Below, piece by piece: positions 1 to 5,879 of a stretch of DNA of 11,763 bases (positions are counted from its first letter, which is position 1; every line of letters starts with the position of its first letter). The translations under genes were made by a program, and so were the position numbers. The DNA lies in the NCBI GenBank assembly GCA_018648985.1, contig JABGOT010000055.1, forward strand, positions 26,781 to 38,543, given 5' to 3'. The stretch is from Candidatus Ruthturnera sp. (GTDB lineage: Bacteria; Pseudomonadota; Gammaproteobacteria; PS1; Pseudothioglobaceae). The notes beneath the pieces are model-generated. The model saw nothing but the letters and a program-made list of their open reading frames with translations, had not been told where the DNA came from and did not search any database.

Positions 1-203
1 GATGGCTCAAAGAATAAGTTAGCCACACTCATGTCATCAAGGGCTTTGGATTTTTTTAGATTACCGGCATCATCAATGAGACCATCGGCAATATCAAGAA
101 TGTGGGTTAAATGGTTTTTGGAAAGCCCTTCAAGACCTAATAAATGAATTAGCTTGCCCTCGGGGCTAAGTTGAACATCGTTGCTAATCAAATCTTTTTT
201 CAT
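1..203 (-). CDS. pyrB: Aspartate carbamoyltransferase catalytic chain, N-terminal part (cut by window edge)
   Basis: Only the first 67 codons are present; the rest lies beyond base 1. The enzyme condenses carbamoyl phosphate with aspartate, the committed step of pyrimidine synthesis, in the cytoplasm. Recognition rests on the N-terminal pattern typical of PyrB: a LIHLLGLEGLS segment at residues 18-28, a THILDIAD helix at 33-40, and NLFFEP at 62-67, which in the family continues directly into the STRTR carbamoyl-phosphate loop. The ATG at 203 is chosen because it gives the usual N-terminal length. It lies inside the 3' end of ruvX (20-nt overlap, different frame), so translation is probably coupled to ruvX. 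No clear Shine-Dalgarno sequence precedes it. In many gammaproteobacteria ruvX and pyrB are neighbours, sometimes with pyrR between them; no pyrR is present here. The catalytic residues cannot be checked. Confidence 0.88.
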   Translation of the reverse strand, partial: MKKDLISNDVQLSPEGKLIHLLGLEGLSKNHLTHILDIADGLIDDAGNLKKSKALDDMSVANLFFEP

Positions 204-612
204 TTAACCATGTTTGCAATATTAACTGTGCTGAGCGTTTATCAACTTCACCGCGTTTGGCATTTGGATGATAATGGTTGTATTTTAGTTGGTTTTTGGC
301 ATCAGATGAAGATAAATACTCATCAATCATCTGGGTTTTGATGTCATAACGTTTCTCAAGTTTTCTAGCAAATGATTTGGCAATAAAAGTCATTTCTTGT
401 TCTTTACCATCTTGATCAAAGGGCAATCCAACAATAAATAGATTGACATTGTGGGCATTGATAATCGCATCAAAGCCTTCCCAATTGGTTGACCCGTCTT
501 TATGATGGGTAACCACTTCAATGCCACTGGCTTGCAGAGTTAAGCTATTAGCAATGGCAACACCCGTGCGCTTAGTGCCAACATCAAAGCCCAGATAGGT
601 TGTGATGCTCAC
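184..612 (-). CDS. ruvX: RuvX/YqgF-family RNase H-fold nuclease
   Basis: A 142-residue protein matching the YqgF/RuvX family (E. coli about 138). The family has an RNase H-like fold and has been linked to Holliday-junction resolution and to 5' processing of pre-16S rRNA; which role applies here cannot be read from sequence. Visible motifs: GFDVGTKRTGVA at 8-19 with Asp10 as the first acidic site, VGLPFDQDGKEQ at 61-72, DEYLSSSDA at 97-105, and VDKRSAQLIL at 123-132 with Asp124. The third motif is usually DERLST or similar, so Arg is replaced by Tyr here. The GTG start at 612 overlaps the stop of the upstream transglycosylase gene as GTGA (609-612), and the 3' end overlaps pyrB by 20 nt. The gene is therefore the middle member of a tightly packed minus-strand operon. 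Confidence 0.93.
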   Translation of the reverse strand: MSITTYLGFDVGTKRTGVAIANSLTLQASGIEVVTHHKDGSTNWEGFDAIINAHNVNLFIVGLPFDQDGKEQEMTFIAKSFARKLEKRYDIKTQMIDEYLSSSDAKNQLKYNHYHPNAKRGEVDKRSAQLILQTWLNEKRFD

Positions 613-1787
613 AACGCTTGTAATTGTTGCAATAATTGATAGCCAACATAGCCGTCAATGGGTAATTGGTTGGCGCGTTGGTAATGACGTGCAGCGCCAC
701 GTGTTTTAGGGCCGGATATGCCATCAGGTTCACCGGTATCAAAACCCAATTGATTGAGTGAAGTTTGTATAAATTTAATATCGTCACGACTTAAAGAAGG
801 CTCAGTAATCGGTTTGGCAAATAATTGTCGAGTACCGGCAAGGCGATCAGACAAATGACCGACCGACAGAGCATAGAGAATTGAATGATTCCACCTGAGA
901 ATAGCGCGGAAATTACGATAAGCTAAAAAAGCCGGGCCGTTATAACCCATTGGTAGTACCAATGATGCATTCATGGTGGAGCTGGGCAGGTCTTCGTTAG
1001 TCGTTGTGCGTACGCCAAGTGCTTGCCATTCGTTCACGGTTTTTTTAGTGCTAAGGTTGGCCAGTTGATAATCAAAGTTTGATGGAATGGTGACTTCGCG
1101 CCCCCAGCGCTCGCCTCGGTGCCAGCCAATTTTTTGTAAAAAGTTAGCGGCACTGGCAAAAATATCAGCTTTGTTATCCCATAGGCCGATCTTACCGTCG
1201 CCATCAGCGTCAATACCGTAAGCGGCGACATTGGTTGGCATAAATTGAACATTGCCCATTGCACCCGCCCACGAGCCTTGAGCGTCTAATGGAATTTTGT
1301 TGTCATCAATTAGCTTAAGCAAAGTTAGCAGTTGCTCGGTAAAGAATGCTGAACGCCTTTCATCAAAACTCAAGGTAGCTAAAGATCGAACCAAACTTAA
1401 ATTACCCGTGTTGCTGCCATAGTTGGTTTCTAAACCCCAAAAAGCCACAATAATGTGTGGTGGTACGCCGTATTTTTTGTAATTGTGCTGAAAGGTGTCT
1501 TGGTGTTTTTGGAGTAATTTTTTGCCATTTTCAAGTCGGTAGGGGCTGACTCTTGAGCCTAAATAACGCCAAAAATTTTGACTAAACTCCGCCTGAGATT
1601 GGTCGAACTTAATCACTTTAGGGTTGGGGGTTAAGCCCTGTAAGGCTTGGTCTAATGTGGCAGTTGATATGCCCTGGCTAATGGCCTGAGCACGGATATC
1701 TGCTAAGAATGATTCAAAGCTACGCGCAGTGGTATCATTTGCATATGCAGATGTCGTTAATAACAAGCAAAAAATAAGTCTCAACAT
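609..1787 (-). CDS. Secreted lytic murein transglycosylase, MltB-like, with C-terminal peptidoglycan-binding domain
   Basis: A 392-residue periplasmic enzyme that cleaves the MurNAc-GlcNAc bond of peptidoglycan, forming 1,6-anhydromuramic ends. Residues 1-16 form a Sec signal peptide with a likely cut after AYA. There is no lipobox cysteine, so unlike E. coli MltB it should be soluble. The SLT_2-type catalytic domain spans about 24-320, with catalytic Glu120 in GLETNYGSNTGN (118-129), GAMGNVQFMPT at 175-185, and an EF-hand-like acidic loop DADGDGKIGLWD at 193-204, as in MltB/Slt35. Residues about 334-390 form a PG_binding_1 repeat (IQTSLNQLGFDTGEPDGISG region). This catalytic-plus-binding architecture is common in MltB paralogues of Pseudomonas and relatives. 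The ATG at 1787 gives a proper signal peptide. No Shine-Dalgarno is visible, and a TATAAT box ends 6 nt before the ATG. First gene of an operon with ruvX and pyrB. Confidence 0.93.
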   Translation of the reverse strand: MLRLIFCLLLTTSAYANDTTARSFESFLADIRAQAISQGISTATLDQALQGLTPNPKVIKFDQSQAEFSQNFWRYLGSRVSPYRLENGKKLLQKHQDTFQHNYKKYGVPPHIIVAFWGLETNYGSNTGNLSLVRSLATLSFDERRSAFFTEQLLTLLKLIDDNKIPLDAQGSWAGAMGNVQFMPTNVAAYGIDADGDGKIGLWDNKADIFASAANFLQKIGWHRGERWGREVTIPSNFDYQLANLSTKKTVNEWQALGVRTTTNEDLPSSTMNASLVLPMGYNGPAFLAYRNFRAILRWNHSILYALSVGHLSDRLAGTRQLFAKPITEPSLSRDDIKFIQTSLNQLGFDTGEPDGISGPKTRGAARHYQRANQLPIDGYVGYQLLQQLQAL

Positions 1788-1793
1788 GTCGAA

Positions 1794-1799
1794 ATTATA
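1794..1799 (-). promoter_or_regulatory. Putative -10 box for the transglycosylase–ruvX–pyrB operon (leaderless configuration)
   Basis: Read on the minus strand, bases 1799 to 1794 are a perfect TATAAT, followed by six bases (TTCGAC) and the ATG at 1787. Transcription starting at the usual distance would begin at or next to the A of the ATG. I find no convincing -35 at 16-18 bp spacing. The box lies in a 10-bp palindrome, ATTATATAAT (1794-1803), that also reads TATAAT on the plus strand. Confidence 0.5.
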
Positions 1800-1801
1800 T
1801 A

Positions 1802-2746
1802 ATGCTTAGAGCCTTATTAATCTTTATCTTTTTAGGCTTGAGTGCTTGTGGTGGTAATCAGCCGACACAGACAATCACAGGCTCGACCATGGGTACTAGT
1901 TATACGGTTAAAGCCATTGGCTCAAGCGTTTCTAAATTACAGATTGAGCAGGCATTAAGCCAAGTTAATAAAACTTTTTCAACTTGGGATAAAAATTCAG
2001 AGCTGTCTTTGCTTAATCAAAAGCCGATTAATAAATGGATTGATGTATCAGATGAATTGTTTTTTGTCCTAAGCCAGTCGCAAAAAATTCATCAACAAAC
2101 CCAAGGTTATTTTGACCCTGGCATGGGTCGTTTGATTGATGCGTGGGGTTTTGGTATAACTAAGACAGCAAAAAAACCAGGCCGAGCACAAGTGAGTGAA
2201 TTGTTGCCATTGTCGTCTATTCAATATTTACAATTAAACAACGGCCAAGTAAAAAAAACCAGAGATATTCATATTAATTTGTCAGCCATTGCTAAAGGCT
2301 TTGGCGTTGATCAAGTGGCGAATTTACTTAAAGAACATCAGGTGAAAAATTTTCTCGTAGAAATTGGCGGGGAAGTTATTGCAAGCGGTAAAAAAAATAA
2401 CAAGCATTGGGCGCTTGGCGTTGAGCGTCCTAATGGCACCAAGCCGATTGCTATTGCTTTAAATAATCAAGCGATTGCCACCTCAGGTAACTACCGTAAT
2501 TATTTTGTTTGGGAGGGCGTGCGATATATGCATATTTTGACACCAAGTAGCGGGCTACCAGCCAAGACGGATTTAGCATCGGTGAGTGTGCTCGACAAAC
2601 AAACCATGATGGCTGACGCCTATGCCACTGCCATGATGGCGATGGGCAGTGAAAAAGCAACAGCACTAGCCAAACAGCTTAATTTACCAGTTGTGTTGAT
2701 ATTGAATCAAACCAATAATTTTAAAGTGGTAAAAATAAATCTATGA
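1802..2746 (+). CDS. apbE: FAD:protein FMN transferase (ApbE), lipoprotein
   Basis: A 314-residue flavin transferase that covalently attaches FMN from FAD to Ser/Thr in periplasm-facing subunits of Rnf or Nqr complexes and related proteins. The N-terminus is a lipoprotein signal: a hydrophobic stretch 4-13 and lipobox LSAC with Cys16, followed by Gly, so it should be membrane-anchored facing the periplasm. Family motifs appear in order: GSTMGTSYTVK (27-37), DPGMGRLIDAWGFG (105-118), INLSAIAKGFGVD (158-170), VEIGGEV (186-192), IATSGNYRNYF (225-235), MHILTPSSGLPA (243-254) and the Mg-site segment MMADAYATAMM (269-279, Asp272 and Thr276). The length is normal. The ATG at 1802 is the only sensible start; no Shine-Dalgarno precedes it. 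Its stop overlaps rarA as ATGA. Its target flavoprotein genes are not in the window, and no clear promoter is visible in the 14-bp gap to the divergent gene. Confidence 0.95.
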   Translation: MLRALLIFIFLGLSACGGNQPTQTITGSTMGTSYTVKAIGSSVSKLQIEQALSQVNKTFSTWDKNSELSLLNQKPINKWIDVSDELFFVLSQSQKIHQQTQGYFDPGMGRLIDAWGFGITKTAKKPGRAQVSELLPLSSIQYLQLNNGQVKKTRDIHINLSAIAKGFGVDQVANLLKEHQVKNFLVEIGGEVIASGKKNNKHWALGVERPNGTKPIAIALNNQAIATSGNYRNYFVWEGVRYMHILTPSSGLPAKTDLASVSVLDKQTMMADAYATAMMAMGSEKATALAKQLNLPVVLILNQTNNFKVVKINL

Positions 2747-3981
2747 AACCCTTGGCTGAAAACCTAAGACCGCAAATATTAGATGATTTTTTTGGTCAGT
2801 CGCATTTATTGAGTGATAGTCATCCACTTAAGCAAGCAATTGATCGTCAGCAACTGCATTCAATGATTTTGTGGGGGCCGTCAGGCACAGGAAAAACCAC
2901 TTTGGCTCGCATTATTGCTAGCCAAGTTGATGGTCATTTTGCACAAATGAGTGCGGTATTAGACGGCGTTAAAGAGCTAAGAGCGGTAGTTGAAAATGCC
3001 AAGAAGTTTCAAAATATCGGGCAAAAGACCATTTTATTTGTTGATGAAATACATCGATTTAACAAAGCACAGCAAGATGGTTTTTTGCCACATATCGAAT
3101 CGGGCCTCATCACACTGATTGGTGCCACTACTGAAAACCCATCGTTTGAGCTGAACCGAGCGCTTTTGTCGCGTTTGAGTGTGTACGTACTCAACCCCCT
3201 GAGTGCACAAGAATTATCTCAAATACTAGATCGGGCGCTGGCACATGAGCAGCTTGAAATCAACGACAAAGAAGTAAGTGCACAAATTATTAATGCCAGC
3301 AGTGGTGATGCACGTCGTTTGATTAATATTGTTGAGCAAATTGCTTTGGCTAAGTTGAGTGTATTAGACGCGCAATCAATCGGGCAACTGTTACAAGATA
3401 AAATTAGCGTTTTTGATAAGGGTGGGGATATTTTTTATCAACAACTTTCCGCTTTTCACAAATCGGTGCGTGGCTCTTCACCAGATGGCGCACTATATTG
3501 GATGGCTAGAATGTTGGTGGGTGGTTGTGACCCTAAAACCATTGCTCGGCGTTTGTTGGCTATTGCCTCAGAAGATATTGGTAACGCCGACCCAAGAGCA
3601 TTAGAAATTACCCTTAATGCGTGGGATGTGTATGAGCGTGTGGGCGACAAGGAAGGTAATCGTGCTATCGCCCAAGCGGCTACGTATTGTGCAGTAGCGC
3701 CTAAGTCAAATGCGGTTTATAAGGCCTTTAATCAGGCGATGGATATGGCCAAAGCCACAGGCGATCTAGCTGTGCCTAAGCATTTATGTAATGCCACAGC
3801 CGGGTTAAATAATGGCGAGGGCGAAGGCTATCGTTATGCACATGATGAAACAGATGCGGTTGCTACGGGGCAAACTTATTTTCCAGAAGCGCTAGGTGAG
3901 CAAGTTTATTATGTGCCCTCGGATCGAGGTTTAGAGATTAAAATCAATGAGAAATTAAAGCAATTAAGGAATCAATTATGA
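2743..3981 (+). CDS. rarA: Replication-associated recombination protein A (RarA/MgsA AAA+ ATPase)
   Basis: A 412-residue AAA+ ATPase of the RarA/WRNIP1/Mgs1 family, which acts as a tetramer at stalled replication forks and interacts with SSB. Motifs seen: Walker A GPSGTGKT (45-52), Walker B ILFVDEIHRF (97-106, Asp101-Glu102), sensor 1 GATTEN (127-132), arginine finger in LLSR (Arg144), and sensor 2 SSGDARR (about 186-192). The remainder, from about residue 230, is the conserved RarA C-terminal tetramerisation region (IASEDIGNADPRALE and GEGEGYRYAHD segments). It is about 15 residues shorter than E. coli RarA at the N-terminus, starting directly at the conserved PLAENLRP. Its start overlaps the apbE stop (ATGA, 2743-2746) and its stop overlaps the crcB start (ATGA, 3978-3981), so the three genes are translationally linked. 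A rarA-crcB pairing is also found in pseudomonads. Confidence 0.96.
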   Translation: MKPLAENLRPQILDDFFGQSHLLSDSHPLKQAIDRQQLHSMILWGPSGTGKTTLARIIASQVDGHFAQMSAVLDGVKELRAVVENAKKFQNIGQKTILFVDEIHRFNKAQQDGFLPHIESGLITLIGATTENPSFELNRALLSRLSVYVLNPLSAQELSQILDRALAHEQLEINDKEVSAQIINASSGDARRLINIVEQIALAKLSVLDAQSIGQLLQDKISVFDKGGDIFYQQLSAFHKSVRGSSPDGALYWMARMLVGGCDPKTIARRLLAIASEDIGNADPRALEITLNAWDVYERVGDKEGNRAIAQAATYCAVAPKSNAVYKAFNQAMDMAKATGDLAVPKHLCNATAGLNNGEGEGYRYAHDETDAVATGQTYFPEALGEQVYYVPSDRGLEIKINEKLKQLRNQL

Positions 3982-4373
3982 CTTTTTTTCCAACAGTTTT
4001 AGCCATCGGTGTTGGCGCGACCATTGGCGCAAGTGTGCGTTATTACCTAACGCAATTTATGAATACAACGTTTGGGTCCGCCTTTCCTTATGGTACGTTG
4101 AGTGCCAATATTGTTGGTTCGTTCTTAGCGGGCATATTAGTGGTAATTATTTTAGAAAAAGCGGCATTACACGAAGCCTACCGCTTGTTGTTACTGATTG
4201 GTTTAACAGGATCATTGACCACCATGTCAACGCTGTCTTGGGAATCGATTGAGATGATTGGCTTAGGGCATTATGGGCAAGCTAGCCTTAATATTCTATT
4301 GAATGTGTTGTTGTCGTTATCAGCAGCAGGGCTGGGTGTGGTGCTTACGCGTTACTTATTTGCTGCTCAATAG
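3978..4373 (+). CDS. crcB: Fluoride ion channel CrcB/Fluc, with altered Phe box
   Basis: A 131-residue inner-membrane protein with four hydrophobic segments (about 4-24, 36-59, 68-94 and 103-129), matching the Fluc/CrcB family. The family works as an antiparallel dimer that lets toxic fluoride leave the cytoplasm. Conserved pieces: GATIGASVRYYLTQ (13-26, Arg21), FPYGTLSANIVGSFLAG (36-52, Asn44) and GLTGSLTTMSTLSWE (75-89). The last motif is normally GGxTTFSTFS, so the two phenylalanines lining the fluoride path are Met83 and Leu86 here. The start is supported by AAGGA at 3966-3970, seven bases upstream, and by the ATGA overlap with rarA. No fluoride riboswitch can be present just upstream because that sequence is rarA coding. 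The last 29 bases overlap the 3' end of convergent gshB. Family membership is secure; channel activity of this variant is inferred. Confidence 0.94.
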   Translation: MTFFPTVLAIGVGATIGASVRYYLTQFMNTTFGSAFPYGTLSANIVGSFLAGILVVIILEKAALHEAYRLLLLIGLTGSLTTMSTLSWESIEMIGLGHYGQASLNILLNVLLSLSAAGLGVVLTRYLFAAQ

Positions 4374-5292
4374 CATCGAATAAGTCACCGGCAATATTAA
4401 GGTTAAATTGCGCATCAAGCTCACGAATGCAAGTGGGGCTAGTGACATTGATCTCAGTAATATAATCACCAATCACATCAAGCCCAACAAACATCAAGCC
4501 TTTGTCTTTTAAGGTGGGGCCAATTTGCTCACATAAGTAACGGTCTCTGTCGCTCAAAGGTTGGCCAATACCCGTTGCCCCTGCTGCTAAATTACCCTTA
4601 AAACTACCTTCAGCAGGCATACGTGCCAAGGCGTAATCAATTGGTTTGCCGTTAATTAGTAAAATGCGTTTATCGCCTTTAACAATATCAGCTAAAAATT
4701 CTTGCACCATGATTTGACGTGTGCCTTGGTGGGTTAAGTAATCTAGCACTTCATCAATATTATTATCACCATCACTCAGTTTAAAGATATCAGTACCACC
4801 CATGCCGTCGAGCGGTTTAACCACCACGGTTTTTTCAGTCTTAATAAAAGGTTTAATTTGATTTATCTGAGTGCTGATTAGTGTTGATGGTATGCAGTGT
4901 GCAAAGTTGAGTGCAAATAACTTTTCATTGGCATCTCTAAGCGATTGTGGTTTATTAACCACTAAAACGCCTAACTTTTCAGCTTGTTCTAGTAAATAAG
5001 TGGCATAAATGTAATCCATATTAAACGGCGGGTCTTTGCGCATTAAGATGACATCGAACTCACTTAATTCAATGACTAGAGTTGGTTGTTTTTCAAACCA
5101 ATTGTCAAGATTGTCCTTAACCTTGGTCTGCGCTGCATGTACAGATACAACGTCTTTCACCACAAATAAATCAGTGGTATCAAAGGTATAAATTTCCCAG
5201 CCACGACGCGATGCCTCAAGCATCATCGCTAGAGAAGAATCTTTTTTTGGATTGATATTAGCAATATCATCCATCAGTACAGCAATCTTCAT
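4345..5292 (-). CDS. gshB: Glutathione synthetase (ATP-grasp)
   Basis: A 315-residue cytoplasmic enzyme, the length of E. coli GshB (316), that joins gamma-glutamylcysteine and glycine using ATP, the second step of glutathione synthesis. Diagnostic segments: DDIANINPKKDSS (8-20), ILMRKDPPFNMDYIYATYLLE (starting at 82), NKPQSLRDANEKLF (113-126), KPLDGMGGTDIFK in the ATP-grasp lid (159-171), GDKRILLINGKP (206-217), RMPAEGSFKGNLAAG (224-238) and the metal/substrate region GLDVIGDYITEINVTSPTCIRE (starting at 270, Glu280 and Asn282). The open frame runs further upstream to 5547, but homology begins at the ATG at 5292, and the extra codons would overlap the divergent gene. No Shine-Dalgarno precedes 5292; a TATAAT box ends seven bases upstream, so the mRNA may be leaderless. 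It stands alone on its strand; gshA is not in the window. Confidence 0.96.
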   Translation of the reverse strand: MKIAVLMDDIANINPKKDSSLAMMLEASRRGWEIYTFDTTDLFVVKDVVSVHAAQTKVKDNLDNWFEKQPTLVIELSEFDVILMRKDPPFNMDYIYATYLLEQAEKLGVLVVNKPQSLRDANEKLFALNFAHCIPSTLISTQINQIKPFIKTEKTVVVKPLDGMGGTDIFKLSDGDNNIDEVLDYLTHQGTRQIMVQEFLADIVKGDKRILLINGKPIDYALARMPAEGSFKGNLAAGATGIGQPLSDRDRYLCEQIGPTLKDKGLMFVGLDVIGDYITEINVTSPTCIRELDAQFNLNIAGDLFDAIEQQISNA

Positions 5293-5299
5293 AGTGTGT

Positions 5300-5305
5300 A
5301 TTATA
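5300..5305 (-). promoter_or_regulatory. Putative gshB -10 box (leaderless configuration)
   Basis: On the minus strand bases 5305 to 5300 read TATAAT. Only seven bases (ACACACT) separate it from the gshB ATG at 5292, so the predicted transcript would begin at or within a base of the start codon. The -35 region at 16-18 bp spacing (ATCTTT or similar) is poor, and there is no extended -10 TGn. Confidence 0.55.
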
Positions 5306-5319
5306 CTTTTGTTAATGTG

Positions 5320-5347
5320 TTGAAAGATAAGCAAAAGTGTGTAGAAT
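5320..5347 (+). promoter_or_regulatory. Sigma70-type promoter of the small membrane protein gene
   Basis: A -35 box TTGAAA (5320-5325) and a -10 box TAGAAT (5342-5347) are separated by 16 bp. Transcription would start near 5354, just before the GAGGAG ribosome binding site (5357-5362). This excludes the upstream GTG (5337) and ATG (5346) as starts for the gene and supports the TTG at 5373. It overlaps the likely -35 region of divergent gshB, so the two promoters may interfere. Confidence 0.6.
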
Positions 5348-5372
5348 GAGGCCATTGAGGAGAAAGAAGAAT

Positions 5373-5657
5373 TTGGCTTACACAACACTGACGCTAACAA
5401 ATGCTGAAACTGGAGAAGTAAAACACGCACCTGTGGGTTTTTCTTGGACTTCGTTGTGCTTATTTTTCTGCCCTGCGATTTATCGTCGTGATTGGAAGTC
5501 GGTACTTTTGATGGCGCCTTTGTGTATATTGACATTAGGCCTGGCAAATATTGTATTTTTCTTTACTTATAACAAGCTCTACGTTAGGCACTTAGTGGCA
5601 CAAGGCTACAAGATCAAAGTTCACGGCGCCAGCCATATTGCAAAATCTAGCCTGTAG
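5373..5657 (+). CDS. Small uncharacterised membrane protein (94 residues)
   Basis: I do not recognise a named gene. The protein has a soluble head with a short two-strand look (YTTLTLTNAETGEVKHAPV, residues 3-21), a GFSWTSLCLFFCPAIYRRDWK segment starting at residue 22 that is probably membrane-associated, a clear transmembrane helix at about 45-66, and a basic tail (YNKLYVRHLVAQGYKIKVHG). The pattern 'polar head, GFSWT, R-x-DWK, one helix, YNKLY' looks like a family of small hypothetical proteins of gammaproteobacteria, from memory only. The start is set to TTG 5373 because GAGGAG (5357-5362) sits at good spacing, the promoter TAGAAT at 5342-5347 puts the transcript start near 5354, and the conserved-looking head begins just after. 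Earlier in-frame GTG (5337) and ATG (5346) would add a short basic extension and lie upstream of the predicted transcript start. The gene is monocistronic. Confidence 0.72.
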   Translation: MAYTTLTLTNAETGEVKHAPVGFSWTSLCLFFCPAIYRRDWKSVLLMAPLCILTLGLANIVFFFTYNKLYVRHLVAQGYKIKVHGASHIAKSSL

Positions 5658-5667
5658 AATTTAAACC

Positions 5668-5682
5668 GACTTTAGTAAAGTC
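5668..5682 (+). other. Short hairpin after the small membrane protein gene (weak terminator candidate)
   Basis: GACTTT and AAAGTC form a perfect 6-bp stem with a 3-base loop, ten bases after the stop codon, followed by TTTGAATT. The stem is weak and the T-tract is short and interrupted, so termination here is uncertain. It lies between the small gene and the tRNA promoter, where a terminator would be expected. Confidence 0.35.
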
Positions 5683-5705
5683 TTTGAATTAACTTAAAAT
5701 TTTGC

Positions 5706-5741
5706 TGGACTTATTCAGTATAAGAGCGTATTATTGCCGCC
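5706..5741 (+). promoter_or_regulatory. Promoter of the tRNA-fMet–rimP–nusA–infB operon with GC-rich discriminator
   Basis: TGGACT (5706-5711) resembles the TTGACA -35 box, and TATTAT (5729-5734) is a good -10 box at 17 bp spacing. The segment GCCGCC (5736-5741) fills the discriminator between -10 and the likely start near 5741, about six bases before the tRNA. GC-rich discriminators are typical of stable-RNA promoters under negative stringent control by ppGpp/DksA; that regulation is inferred here. Confidence 0.62.
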
Positions 5742-5746
5742 TTTAG

Positions 5747-5823
<77 letters not shown>

Positions 5824-5831
5824 AAATTACG

Positions 5832-5856
5832 ACCCCCTTTTTAGGGGGTTTTTATT
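5832..5856 (+). terminator. Intrinsic terminator (or attenuator) between tRNA-fMet and rimP
   Basis: ACCCCC (5832-5837) pairs with GGGGGT (5844-5849) around a TTTTTA loop, followed by a T-rich run to 5856. This is a textbook Rho-independent structure, nine bases after the tRNA. No good promoter is visible between it and rimP at 5880, so rimP-nusA-infB expression probably relies on partial read-through, as described for the E. coli metY-nusA-infB operon. Confidence 0.85.
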
Positions 5857-5879
5857 AAGTTTTATTTGATGACGAATTA

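Noticed and set aside
1740..1749. 10-bp palindrome TGCATATGCA near the transglycosylase signal-peptide codons
   Set aside because: Single occurrence, coding, no associated promoter element; likely chance.
2949..2960. AGTGCGGT resembling a Haemophilus DNA uptake sequence core
   Set aside because: I noticed only one copy in the window; uptake sequences should recur about once per kilobase.
3900..3977. Possible fluoride riboswitch for crcB
   Set aside because: The sequence is the conserved coding end of rarA, crcB overlaps it by four bases, and no crcB-motif pseudoknot pattern is visible.
5337..5372. GTG 5337 or ATG 5346 as start of the small membrane protein
   Set aside because: Both lie upstream of the predicted transcription start and lack a ribosome binding site, whereas TTG 5373 has GAGGAG at good spacing.
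5293..5547. Upstream extension of gshB to a start at 5547
   Set aside because: The extra 85 codons show no GshB homology, run antisense through the small membrane protein gene, and the true family N-terminus begins at 5292.
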